DNA of 64,000 nucleotides, taken from positions 434,001-498,000 of the forward strand of contig QEYB01001642.1 of NCBI GenBank assembly GCA_017562135.1. The letters are read 5' to 3'. The stretch's first letter is position 1; each line of letters starts with the position of its first letter. This document shows, piece after piece, positions 8,676 to 21,900 of the stretch. Made by a program: the position numbers and the translations under genes. The notes beneath the pieces were generated by a model, which saw only the letters and a program-made list of their open reading frames with translations, had not been told where the DNA came from and ran no database searches. This DNA comes from Dipylidium caninum. Taxonomy: Eukaryota; Platyhelminthes; Cestoda; Cyclophyllidea; Dipylidiidae.

Positions 8676-11600
8676 GTAAGTTAAACTTCATTTCCTATTT
8701 GTATGCGGCCAAAAGTAACTAGAGGAGTGCTGAGGAGGTTTATGCGAGAGATCGGTGAAGGAAAATCAGGTCATTGAGTGCCTAACCTTCGAGGTTGGCA
8801 CTTGCGCCTGGTGATAAAGAGCCGGCTTCGCGTTGTTATAAGCTGACACGTTCATTAATAACCGTTTCCTCAAATATTAACGCAAACTCAAATGAGGAAG
8901 TAATCTGTTAGCACATTCCCATTTCTCATGCTTATAGAAAAATATTAACACGAATCTAATCCTTTATGGCCGAAAATTTGCTGTCAGTGTCCTCCACTTG
9001 TCATGCGACTAACGCATTACTTCAACCCCGCCTTCTCCCCCATGCCACAACACCTATTTTCGCACCCGGGAGGTGGTTCCATGCCGGCACGGCAGCAGAC
9101 GGGACCGCGTGTCGACCAGCTCCTCGCCGCCCACGTAAATGCCCCTTTCCGACTAGGTGCTTCTCGCCCCGAGAGGTGGTTTGCTCCCCTCTGGTCGGCG
9201 CCAGTCGAGTTATTTCCTCGACGGGGACAGAGGTTTCGGAAGGCGTTATTCACATAATCCTCATTGCATTAGCGGTGGATCGCATGAATACCGGCGGCTT
9301 TAAAGGGCACTGCTGTAAACTACCTTCGACTTTAGCCAAGCCACCGTTATGCTGTCGTCGGCAGCTTGACACTTTGGGGTGAAAATTCACCGAATTTGTA
9401 TTTTTGCTGCCCAATTGCCGCCCTCGTCGTCACCCTTCTGCCGCTCCCCTATTATGAAGGGGAATGTCGGCGTGTTTCAGCGTTCACGGCCACTCGTGGG
9501 TGAAACAGGAATGGAAAGATACATTCACACGAAACCTCGGTCCCGTGTTTTACGGTATTAAAGACGGGCAGATGTCCCTTCTTTAAAAGGTAACATTGAC
9601 ACCTTATTTTGTCGGGAGATCGCAGAAAAGTGGGTGTGTTCGGGGTTCATAGGGGTGCTCACACAGGCCGGAAAGCAGCCTTGATTACCCCGCTGTCGCA
9701 AATAGGTAATGGAACTTAGTCAGCGCCTGTTTATTTCTTCGCCCGAGGCGGCGTTCGGGTCATTAGCGAAGCCGAATGGAAGGTATGGGGTAATTCAAAG
9801 CTCCAGAGGATCAAATCACCCAACTCAATTAATGAGAGGCATAAATTCTCCACGTCCTCCTTTTTTAACGCCATTTTGTGAGATGCGAATGTCAAAATGT
9901 ACCCATCGCTAGAGCCATTCTCCAGCACGTTTGTTGACGACTGAAATTGGGTGAACACCAGAGGCCACCGGCCGGTACTTACTTGTCAGTTATGTTGGGC
10001 CAACATTTCAAGCAGAATTTTCGGACCTCTGGGCACCAGCGAAAATCCAGTGCCCTTCAGGGAGGCTTCAGCGGATGAATAGCAAAACCCCAGAGTGGCC
10101 TGTTGTACCGCCCTTTAAAATGAAAATTAACGTTTATGGATGTTACATCGAAGCAGGCATCTTCCTCCGTCCCATACCAGGCTCTTTCGTTTCTGCACTC
10201 TAGAAGAGTTGACAAGATGAACAAGTTCCCATTGGCATTAGTGACAAGAGTGAAGCCGCTGTCACTGAGGCATGTTTCAGCTGTAACAGTTGTTTGAAAC
10301 TGAACGGCAAACTTTGCTCATCGTCAGGTTTGTTGCAGGCAAGGGGGGACGGGGCGGAGACGGGGATGGGGACGGGGACGGGGACGGGACGAGGGTACGA
10401 AAGGTGACACTCCTCGTCCAGCCTCGTCCTCGCTTCAGCCCACGGCCCGATTGACAGGTATCGACTGTTGAGACACATCAACTAATCAAACTTTTGTCCG
10501 TTGTCAATCTATGCATTAAATGCCTTCTCTTTCAGCCAACTGTTCCTTGCACTGGGGGATGCGTCTCCCATAGTCCATCGGCTGCATGTTGGTCAAAGAC
10601 ATCCGCGATTGCAGGGCATGAAGTAAAGTAAATACACTTTAGGGTTTGGGTGGAGTGAGGAGACCAGACCGTCGGACTAATTGCATTCACGCGGTGAGCC
10701 CCAAGGGAGTACAGATTTGATTAGTTCAGCGATCGTAATGGAGACCAGTTAATGCTCCTAATGAAAGAAGAAAAAAGAGCAGGATGATAGAGGAAATGCG
10801 GAAAAGGTTGGAGGCAAGAGCGGTCAGTTTGACGAGCGGCTGATCGGAGGCGCCTCGTCGCCAGTGACCCGACATGGCGTTTGACAATTGGTCTGCACGA
10901 GCCAGGCTATTTGCTTTTAAAGGCTTCTGAGCAACATTTGCTGTGGCATACTAATGTTTCACCCAATCTTCAAGGGATTCCGTTCGCCCCGCCGACATCT
11001 GCCCTCTCGCTTTGGAAGGCTTCACAATACGCTCACAGGGAGTGCAGTGGGATTTCACTTGGCACAATGGGAGCTCTGGAGAGACACCCATCTTGCCACC
11101 TTCGTCAGCGGGGAAGGCCACTTTTCTGGCCTACTAGGCTGCTTTGTTTCTTTGAAATGGGCTCTCCATGTATAACTGCCGCCTCTATGCGCGCACACGA
11201 CAACGCGGTGCACTCACGCGGTTTCGCCGCGAAAACATAGTCCGAGGCCTCGAGGAAAGTGACGGAGATCTGGCCGGTGGAAGAGATGCATAACGTGGAC
11301 GGGACCAGGCCGTCGAATTGCCCCTTGTGTAGTTGTTAAGTTGCTAAGGAACTCATATTCTCACCTGCTGGTGTCTCCAGATGCAACAAGGAGTTGGTTT
11401 GGCGTCAGGCGAGGCGCAGGGCCTCTGCGTTGGGGTGTCATCGCCACCTCGCTCAGATGTGACTCAAATGAGGCGCTGTAATTTAAGTGAACTCCTCGAC
11501 AAACTAATTAGCCCTAGTGCCCTCAAGCAGTGATTAGCGGTCAGTGTTGAAATGTAATTACTGCTGGTGAAGACGGACTCCTTCTGAAAAGTGGAAATTA

Positions 11601-12503
11601 AACAAAGAGTCGAGCCGAAGGGGCGCGGGAGAAGGGAAGAGGCGGTGGGGCGGGCGTGGCTTGGCCGCAGGGGGGGATGGCGGTGGGGGCGGGGCGGGGT
11701 GGATTGCGAATTCCCGCCTCCCCCCGTGTTAACTCGATTATCCAATCAAAGAGGGTCTGTGCTCTAATCGGATTCTGCAGTGTGCATTCGACTAAACTAA
11801 TAAGGTGCGTGCACACGAGCCTGGCTCGTTTAGCCGAAATGAGGCTGAGGCAGGCTGGTAAATCCTTCTTCTGGCCAATTAAACAATCCCACAACAAGTG
11901 GACGTTGTGAAAGGGGGAGGACAGAGACAGGAATAAAATTTAAATTAGGTCAACAAATTCTATAATCCCGTGGTAATACGAGGGTCTCAAATCATTCTAG
12001 CGAAAAGTTGTGGCGATTTTATAATTTTTTGTAGATCGAGACTGTCCACCACTGTTACGGTGGTGTCAGGGCGATTTTAAGCCCCCAAAATAAAAAAATG
12101 AATGCTTGAAAGCTTATTTATTTATTCACTAATCAGCATTCCGATCCAATGATATCTCGGTCATCCTCGAAACCGTTCAATTAATCCGCATAGGGAAATT
12201 AGTATACCCTTAGAACAATATTGTATTCGGTCATTTTCAACGCGATGACATAGAAGTTGTCGCTTACCGGTCCTCCATGACCACATTGCCCGGACCGTCA
12301 CGTCTTTCGGGGACTTCTACAGCGGGCCAGCAGACGTGGAGGAGGCATCTTCGACGACAGTCCCAGTGCGGTCATCGCGGGTACTTTGTCATTGACCGAG
12401 AAACTGCCCATGCACACCGGCGTCGTGACAAAACACTGTTGAGCCCTGTGTATGATATTTTCCCTCGTCTTTTGAAATAATTTACACATTTTTTTTCGAA
12501 CAG
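8676..12503. other. Non-coding interval upstream of the ZFHX exons
   Basis: I see no exon of a known family. Vertebrate ZFHX proteins carry more zinc fingers N-terminal to the ones found here, so undetected upstream exons could lie in this interval. The only candidates (for example around 9003-9090 and 12280-12370) have weak splice context. The GC-rich tract at 11620-11720 has no gene evidence. Confidence 0.4.
10341..10392. repeat. GGGGAC-type hexamer repeat
   Basis: Imperfect tandem GGGGAC/GGGGAT units form a G-rich strand with runs of four Gs, so it could fold as a G-quadruplex. Confidence 0.8.
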
Positions 12504-12934
12504 CGGTTTCGGTAAGGGGAGACTTCGAGGCTCTGAATTATTGACTGACACCGCAGTGAATGCGAGTTCCACTGCCAATGGAAAGTCAATTTGGTGTAAT
12601 CATGCCAAGTCATGTCTGTTTACCGGCAGGCCTCAGGAGGAAGTAAAAGTGACCTTTCCAATGACCAGCCCCGCGGGTGTCAATTTAACAGTAAGCTGTA
12701 GCACCGAGGCGTCGCAAATGATGTTGCTGCATTCAACACCTCCGGAAATGAAGACTGGAAGCGGAGAGTGCGTTTACTGTCAGGCAAAAGTAGTGCATCC
12801 GCGTCTAGGACGAGGTGAATTCTACGCCTGTGGGTACAAGGCCCTACCGTTGCGAGATTTGTAATTACTCCACCGTCACCAAGGGCAACCTGGCCATCCA
12901 TGAGCAATCCGACAGACACATGAATAATATACAG
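12504..12934 (+). CDS. ZFHX: ZFHX exon: conserved finger block with one-base frame break
   Basis: The acceptor CGAACAG follows a T-tract at 12490-12503, and the exon starts in phase 2. The first frame runs to 12840 and encodes the hallmark [14 protein letters not shown]...HPRL.RGE..ACGYK. The next frame, from 12842, encodes [20 protein letters not shown] and the rest of a C2H2 finger, ending Q|GTTAGT in phase 0. In ZFHX relatives CGYK runs directly into PYRCEVCNYSTTTKGNL, so the two halves are one domain separated by a single extra G (12841, in AAGGCCC). No intron can be that short. A sequencing or assembly indel is the simplest cause, with a true null allele or frameshifting as alternatives. 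Confidence 0.85.
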
Positions 12935-15900
12935 GTTAGTGTGTCTTCAGTCAATACCCAAGACAGTGAAAACAGGTCCAAACTACTTTATATTCACTCC
13001 TTAAAGTAACTTACTTCCATTTTAGCGGGGTGTACACTGGAAGACTACAAATTTTTCGAATTTAGTCAAAGAAAATGGTTCTGACTGCAAGGTTCCCATA
13101 AGTCTAACTCTTTAAAAGTTCATTCTGCTCCCAAACAGAGGGGATTTTCCAAACGGACACGATGGGAAAACAAGTGACTTGTCATATGGTTGAAATTTTT
13201 AGGAGTATGACCAACAACAGAGGCCGCAGTATGCCCCCGAGTCGGGTGAAGTGGGTCATACCAACTCAACCTCCACCGATCCGCATTCAGCGCCAGCAAT
13301 TCAGACCCCTCTCCTCGACAACGCTGCCATGATCGCTTCCTCTCAGGCCTTTTTTGGCTCCATCAAAGCCTTCAAGCATAAGGGCGACATCTGCTCGGTG
13401 GACGATTTCAGTCCCGTCCTCCTAGAAGTGGCTGAACGTGCGCTCCTCTGCCAGATATGCAACGTCTTCACCACAAACGACGTGGAGAAGTTAGTTGTCC
13501 ATGCGGAGCAGAACCGCACCCCGGTGAACGTAGATTATATCAACCAGCAGGTTACCACCCACACCATGGGGGCCTGGCATTGCTGCCTCTGCGCCTACAG
13601 AAGCCCCTTGAAGGCAAATTTTCAGTTGCATTGCAAGACAGAGAAGCATGCGCAACGACTGAGCCTTCTGCTGCATATGCTGGAGGGTAGAGGAGGAGGA
13701 GGGCAGGGCCCGTCGCCCCCGGTCACTTTGCACATCTCCCCCTCGCCCAAAACCAGCGTCTACTGCCAATTGCGCTGTCTGCCCTGTGACTTTTTCACCT
13801 GCTCCATTCACAAAATGCGTGTCCACTGTCAACTGCCGAGACACGTTTTCCTCGCAGGCGTCTTTGGCGCTGTGATTAGGAGACGGAGGCAGTTGAGGTT
13901 GTCGCTCATGGCGGCTTCTGAGCTTGGGAGTGGTATGGCGGAAGGACGGATTGTATATGCTTGTCGAAGATGTGAGTTTACCGACACTTCCTTGATGGCG
14001 CTGATGCAGCACTTCCACTCGTCAGAAACGCACGTAAGCTGTTTGAAAAGAATGCAGAATAAAGAATGCAAGAGTAGATAACACACGAACCTCCCCAATG
14101 TGCCACGCTTAAGTGGAACTGTCTAGTCCCAACATTCCTGCACAATCGTATCGCCAGTTTTAGATACCGTAACAAAGAAGGTTTTGTGGCGACGATCATT
14201 GAGTGACTTAACCTTTGGGCAGGGAGAAGCTGTCCTCAGTAACTCTCAATCTGAAGCTAGTAGGAAGCGCTAAACCAGCTCCCTTAACGAAATCGGGGTC
14301 TTCCTAAAGACATTGTTGAATAGTCGCGCAGTCGCCAAAAAATCTAGAGGGTCTAACTGTCCACTAGAAAAGTTAGAAGGTGCATCAGGAGGTACTCTTA
14401 GCTGAGATAATGACGGGCCGAACTTGTAGGAGCCTCTTGGACTGGACGGCTATGAATCCGAAGACGTAAATGTGCTCTGGGAACAAGGAGGAAAAAGCGG
14501 AGCGGAAAACCATTTGGCATTATCAGCAGACAAATCCCATTTGAGCCAAACGAAGGAGAGAAGAGGTGAGTTGTAGCCACCATACGCTCCGCAGTTGGTG
14601 CTCCACAAATCCGCATGTTCCATGACTGACTGTGTGCTCCACTTAGTCGATTTCACCACCTTGCAGTGGCGACGGGCAAGTGTTACAAGTCCCAAAGGAC
14701 GCGAAGACCACGGATTTGTTTAGTCGAGAGCCACTTGTCTCTCCCATGATTGCCTGTCTCTCTCAGGGCGCCACGAGGCGTGACAATATGTTCATGCTCC
14801 CGCGTTGGGGACCACAGACCCCGGTCTCCGCAGTATGCACTAAGACCCCTGTAACTCCATACTTTAGAGGCGGAGAGCGACTTGAGGGGCTTCAGTGAAC
14901 CAAGCGCGTCAGGTCGACTGGCAACTGAAGTGAGTGCACATCCCCGACAAAACCTTTGAGTAAATCGCCTCGTCAGACGCGTTTGGGGGCCGCACATCTT
15001 CTCCCCCAAACGACCTGTCTTAAAAATCACATGAATTCCCCTCCATCACCCGTCTCCACTTTGTGCCTAAAATGACTTCTTAGAGAATGCTGGACACAGT
15101 CTAATTTAAGAATGTCAAGGTGAGATGTGAATGAGGATAGTCGTTCAACGCTGTGTTCAGAAAGATGCCCGAAACAGGATTTGGTCGGGAAGAAAGTCCC
15201 TCATTACGGACTTCACCTATGCCTGTATGTTGACAGCAAGTCAAGCCTCCTCAGGAAGTAATCTCATGCCTGTGAAACGCCGTCAAACAGAAACTCTTAT
15301 TGGAGTAATGGAAGTAGTGTTGCCATCATCTGAGCTCCTCCCTGTCTGCCGCCAGTCTCCTTCGCATCCCAGAAGCTCCACCCACCTCTCGTAGGGTCAT
15401 GCGCGTCCGACAGCGCCACCCCCGATGGGCGTCTCTAAACTTCAACAAGTCTTTCTAACATTCTTCAAAGTTTCTCGACCCTTGGAGAGCTACGACTTAG
15501 GCACTTCACGCAAAATCCGTGGCACCGTCAGACGAGTGGATTGCCAAGACCGTAGAGGACACGCGAGAATCGTTAGCTCCTTTGGAATATCTACTCAGGG
15601 CACAAAACCCTCTGGCACGTAGCTCAGCCTCATCGCACATCTGCTCGGGTATGCTCGACACACCCGTAGACTGACGTCGCCTAAACTTCTATTTAACATA
15701 GTCCGCATGATATCAGAGGGTAATATGAAAAGCCGTTTGATTGTAAATATACTTACGAGGCCTTGGAGTTTCTCTACTTGAATTTTATGTCCCAAATAAA
15801 GTGCCGCAAGCACCCATTTGTGTCCCCAAAAAGACGGCGATTACACTCAAATTTGCTTTTAGAAGATACGGTATAAAAGAACGGATTCGCGACGATGCAA

Positions 15901-18900
15901 CTCTTTGGGTGAGTGATTTTACTTGAAGGCCCTGTGCCGTGAGACGAAAGCAAGAGTGGATGTCATTCATATTTTCTTCAATATCAACAGATAATTTGGA
16001 AGCCTCGCCGCGTTTAAACACCCGCTCGAGTGAAAAGGAAGTAGAAGAGGAGGAAGAGGAAATGGAAGTGGAGGAGAAGGAGAAGGAGGAGGAAGAAGAA
16101 GAAGAGAGCGTTCAGAGGTATTCAGCTCCACCGACAAAGAACACTGACTTCTTGTTTTCTTTCAATCAGGGGTGAGGTTTGCTTTATTGGGTAACCTAAT
16201 GCACGGTAAAAGGAAACAATGTGAAATTTTCATATCTGAAGAAGTATTCTACTGCTATACTTGATATATTTCCGTTGGAATCACCGATTAGAGTGTATCA
16301 TTCTCATCTTAGCGCCTCTGGTGGAACTCAGTGTACCCCAAGCAAAAGAGCAGAAGGCAAACAGACCCTGAGCTCCCACTGATCCCCTGGCATAAGTGAA
16401 ATTTCATCACAAATAGACTACCACAAAGGTACAAGTAGAGGTTTGATCTCCACATGTAACTGAGACAAAAACATAACTAAATCGCCTGATTTATGCAAAA
16501 CATAATTTTCTCTTGCGATCAGCCAAATAAGCATGGCGAGTTCACGTTGCACTTCCAGAGGATGGGTTGGCCGAGAGTGCCAATCTCTCCGCCATCAGTG
16601 GCGGTCAACACGCTGATGGACGCCTAGTCATGCGCGAGCGCAGCGTCGCGCCTCCGAAGGGCAGTCCAGTAACTCGGCTTGGCTGGAGACTTGAGAGTCT
16701 CCGGCTGAAACGAGTTGCACACGCGTCTCTCGACGACTGGCTTTCGCTCGCGAGGGTCCAGCCAACTCACTTAACCAATTTCATTGAAATTTTCTCACAG
16801 CACGAGGAAGGAGCACGACTCTGACAACGGCGCCGACATGTCAGCTGCGACTGACGACCAGGTAGGTGTCTGATGCGAACACATGGATTATCCAGTCACA
16901 CCCTGCATAATTCACTTGGATGCCAGCAGTCCGTGCGACACGCTTTTGATTAATGGCGCCACGCAATTAACGACTTTAAAGAAAAATTCACCTCACAGAG
17001 GCGTTCGAAGTAATTTGAACGACATTTAAGGCGATGGAATAAAGCACTTTTGGTGGAACGCCTCGGAACGCGGTACCTTGTGCATACCCCCACCCACTGT
17101 GCAGGCGAAGATATGCCAGGAGGTGAGAGTGTCCCTCATGCGTGGGGCGCTGCGAAACACGCTTTGCCACCTAAGTATATCGTTGGCCTGAGAAGTTTTG
17201 ACTGGCAGTTTTCACGTGGCAGAGTTTGAGGAGGTGGATGTGTGCTGAGGAATCCCAACGAGTTAGTGACCTCTTAGCCCGTTTAGTCTAATGTTCACGG
17301 CAGTCGGGACCCTGGCAGGAGGCAGACTTGGAAGTGGTGTTAAAACATCGGCGTTACACAGGAGTGTGGAATACCGCTTTTGTTAAGCGCCAACCAACCA
17401 CCCGGCACATGCTGCCACTTTGCGCCTTCATTACCCATGTGAAACAAGTTTAATCTGCGGTTTAAAGTGCAAACACACAATAACGACCTCCGTCGAGTGC
17501 TTCGTAGCGTCTTTTCGTCGCGAAATGTGTGCCACGAGTGTAAACCTAGACACAAAGTGCAGGCGGCGAATGTTTGATGACTGTGCTGCAATGCATGCCG
17601 CGGATGGGGCACGATTTATTCAAACGGCTGATTAACGTTCCTCTGCATTGTTTTTCAGATGCCGCACCCACTGGCAGCCGGCGCAATGTGTCAGACCTCG
17701 AATGATGGCGAGGGTACACATCGAGGGTGAGTTTAGAGCCGTCACTTCTTGGCAGCATTTCCCCGCTACGATGGCTTAGGCAACACCACAGCGAAGTCGG
17801 GTAGGCCGCCCGCCAAAAAAGCAGACTCAAATGCGATTGGGGAGGTGGGTCGACACCACGGCCATTTCGGAGAGGAATTGGCCCTTTCCCGTCTCTTTCT
17901 CACTCGCACAACCCAGCATGTTAGCGTGTTTCCGACCTAATTTCATTTGGGTCGCAAACATCAATCAGGTGGCGGATGCCTCGGTAGTTTACTAGCAGAG
18001 GCGACGGGTAAGTGCCTGTGTGGTCATCATCAAAAGATTATTTCATCAAAGCGCGATACTGGAGCCACCACCGACGTTTAATGCGTGTAACCCCTAATTA
18101 GTTGTCCTCGCCTCTGAGCCCTCGTAATTGCATTTATGTTATGGATTTGGTTGTAACTGGTTTTATTCTGAGGAGGGATGCTGTAGGGCCCTCTGACACA
18201 GGACAGAAGGTGAGTTAACGAGGGTGGACTGCACGACGAGAGGCATCGTCGTATGCTCGAACCTTTTTCTGAGCCTGCTCTGTCGGATACTCATGCAAAG
18301 TTGTCGGTTAGCAACCCACGTTCACCATCATTGGCATCATCACCGGAGGGGGAGCCAACTCCTCGGTGTCGGATTGTGCCCGACTGAGAGACAACGGCTT
18401 GTGGCTCCACAGTGCACCACCAAATCCGTAAAATGATGTTTAATCGAGGAGTTCTGTGATTCGATCGTTTGTGCACTGATTGTCGCCATCGCCGCAGCCC
18501 AACCACCACGAGGAGGGTTGGCACAAGACCCGCCCGCCTGTAGACTTGGCCACCAGGCCCCTTTCAGACCGTCTGGTGGAAGTGCACGTCCGAAGTCAAC
18601 GCGAGGGGAGCTTTGTCTCCGTTTGAATCACTGAAAACGAATTAAACGGGTAGACAAATGTTTGGCTAGTCTTCACACAGACTTAATCACTAATAGTGGA
18701 AACTTCAGCACCCGCTATTTTATGTCGGCATTCTTAAGAGTGCTCCAACCGAGGCCGCAGATAGGTTACTGCGTTCTTGCCAAAAAATTAACAGTAATGG
18801 CAAGGCTAGGTGCTGGCGACACAGACATGAGACAGCACTTTCTCGCTGATTGACTGGAGGTCGAGTAAGTCTCCGCCAACAGGACTCAAGTTCAACATCA

Positions 18901-21900
18901 TTTCAAATTGGAGCGCCTGCAGAATGGGATTGCCAGTTGGACCGCTTTCCATTAAATTTAAAAAAAAGAGTTCTGGTGGACAAGTCACTTCGTTGAACTA
19001 ACAAGCAGCACGGCAGTGCTGGTGAATTGGAATGTTGGGTCCTCCCAGCGTCTCCATCCCACCGTAGCAGTTTACGGTTAATCTTTCGCTCCACTTTGCC
19101 TCCCAGTGCGAGTGTGTGGGGCTTGAAAGAGCTGTCACTTGAAAGCAAAACTTCCATTCCCCATTTCTGACAGTGGCCTTTGATGAGATTAATGATTTCT
19201 GCACCGGATCGTTGCCTGCAGGGTCGGGTAACCACAGTAACTTCATTTTAAGAAGTAATTGAATTGGTCAGCGGCACTTTGATTAGGGGAGACGCACTGG
19301 CACACAGCTGCCACGAGCCTCATTGAGGGCATTTGCTAGCCTCAACCGAGGTAGAGACGTCAACAGTCCAGCAGTAAACAGAGAGGAAGCTTTCTGTTGA
19401 CAAGCGCTGTTGAGGCGAGAGAAAACAGAGGAAATGCCCCAGGAGACAGACAAGAGGCGGGAAATGGCCCTTAACTCGCATCCTTCCTCCAACCGGCCTC
19501 CGGTTGGAAGAGGCATGGCGAGCCACATTGCGCCCAATGCCCGGTCGGCGGTACCTGCGTGCCTCCCATGACTACTTCAGCAGGATCCGCAAAATGATTA
19601 CTCGCTGCAGGCCGAAATGCGTTTCGCCCATTTTTTTATGTAAGCGATGAGGTGGCGGCTTTAACAGGGTACGATTTGTGCAGACGCACAATATAAAATG
19701 AAAAGAATTGGAACCACCGCCAGAGGCAGTGCACCTAATTAGTCTGCATATGAAATAAGTGGGTGAATAAGTAAACTCCATTAAAGTTTACTTGGCAAAA
19801 CCGCCTTAATTTGGATTTATCTGCCTTGGCAGGGGTAGTGAGAACCCACCTTAGTGAAGTCCCTACCCCATAGCATGGGGAAGGGACTGCTTGGAAGTAC
19901 GTTTCGCGGTGGAGAAAGAGCTCCGACAGAATGCGGAGGCCACTGACTATTCAAATGCAAGTCTTCGTGCACCGCAGGTGAAGGAGAACCTCGAAGTGTC
20001 CCCTCTTTTGTCCGCCTATCTCGTTGCAGTTCTTTGAGCTAGTAAATTGTTTGGCTCTTAACGAGACACTGGTGGCGGAAGACCGCTTTCCCTGAGTAGG
20101 TAAACCGATCACCTCTGAAGTCTAACGTAGGCAACTGGTTTAAGGTGAAACTTACACAGAGGAAAAAGCCTACAATCGACAGCAACATGAAGATGATTGC
20201 GCGGACGACCTACAGCTGCTTTTCAAGCCTTTGCACTTCGTGAAATTCGTCGACATGCCAATGTGCTTCGATTTGGAGCCTGAACCAGTGTTTTCCTTGA
20301 CAAGGCAGCAAGGTAGACTGACTCCTCGTGGTGAGGGCGCTAGACGTCTTCAGACCGGGGGTCTGTGGTCTATCCACTATCTGCATGTGTACGCAAACAT
20401 ATCTTTGTTGACCTTTCGACCGTCCAACTCCACCCTCGGGGACAAGGCAAAATTTACGGGTGTTGAAAATGGTAAAGGTTCCCGGGAAATCAGTCCAATT
20501 CCGCCGGGGTGTGGAACACTATGTGACGACAAATCGGACGCGTGGCGATGATGCAGCCGTTACGCAGACGACGGAGACTGAAATTCCTTACGATGCGAAG
20601 AGAGCCGACGCTTGGGGAAGACGGTTGTGTTCAACAGCTTTACCTTGAAAGAAAGACCCTCATCTCCGACAGAGCGCTCTCTTACGTGGACACTTGTGGC
20701 TCGAAAAGTCCGTCTTTGGCTCACTTCACCAGCCTGTTTTGGCCACCGCATTATCCCTGTTACGCAGTAGAGGCGGTAGACGAAAGTCTATGGGTGGGTG
20801 TAAAGTTTTGGGTGTGTAATCAAAAAAGCCGACGTGCGGGACACCGATCGTCTCTATTAGTGCGGAGGGGAGAATGGGACGGGAGCGTGCTTTGTCCTCC
20901 CCCGCTGCCCCGACGCCGAGGAACACGGATATCTGAGTGTCTGGAGCACGTGGTAATTAATGGCAGCAGCAGAACTCAGGCACCAGAAGCGGTACTATTC
21001 TGGTGGCATGAACGCGTTGACACACGCGAGCACCACACCGCGCCAATATAATGACAGCTCATTAGTCTAATTGCTCATTTCGCCACCCGACTCAACTGAG
21101 ACGTGAGTCTTCCACTTTTTCATCGCCTTTCCATGTGCCATGCGGGATTCCGTTCTTTCAACGCTTTAAAGTGTCCCTCCGCCACTCAACATCGTCGGAT
21201 ATTTGAGATCCACCTCTTCTTTCCCCTATTTGCGCCTACTTAGAAATTAGTTAGGAGGCTTTCATATCTGCATTTCTATACGACTAGCCTTCATACTGCC
21301 TCTTCGTTGGTTTGCAGAAGGACTCCACTGACCTCGGTGGGCCCTTTGAAGGCCCGCTGTGCAGGAGGCTTTAAGAATTGCCATCGGATCTGATTCCTTC
21401 AGACCAGATAAACGCGGATGAGTATCCGCAAATATTCCCACTTCGGAGTTGGTGGATTCTGAGGGTGAATACGAGAACTTGAACAGTCACGACACCTCCA
21501 CTTGCCGCTTGGAAGATGAGGTCCTAAGGAGAGCACTAAAATGTATTATAAATTGGCACGAGTAGCTATCTATTCCTGATAGTCATGGCGTCGATTTCCT
21601 CACCCAAAACCAGCAGATGGAAACTGTGACTGCACGGAGTCAAGCGCACGGCCCTCGCGTCCCGTACTGGCGAGGGAGTCGAAGGAAGTTCACCGTTTGC
21701 CCTACTACCCCACTTATCAGCGAGAGAGGGCAGCGTGCTGGGACGATTGGTGCCGAAGTTTGGAAGTGTCACCTCATAGCACCACTCATTAAAAAAGCTG
21801 TATTCGCAAAAGTCTACGGGCCGCTTCCACTATGGAAGGGGAGGTAGGCGGGGAGTCTTGCTGGTACAGCTGGCTGGATAGACAATAGGAGAGGTAATAC

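Noticed and set aside
9003..9257. Frame beginning MRLTHYFNPAFSPMPQH
   Set aside because: Attractive as a transcription-factor N-terminus, but three frames are open here at once, with no good splice site and no family match.
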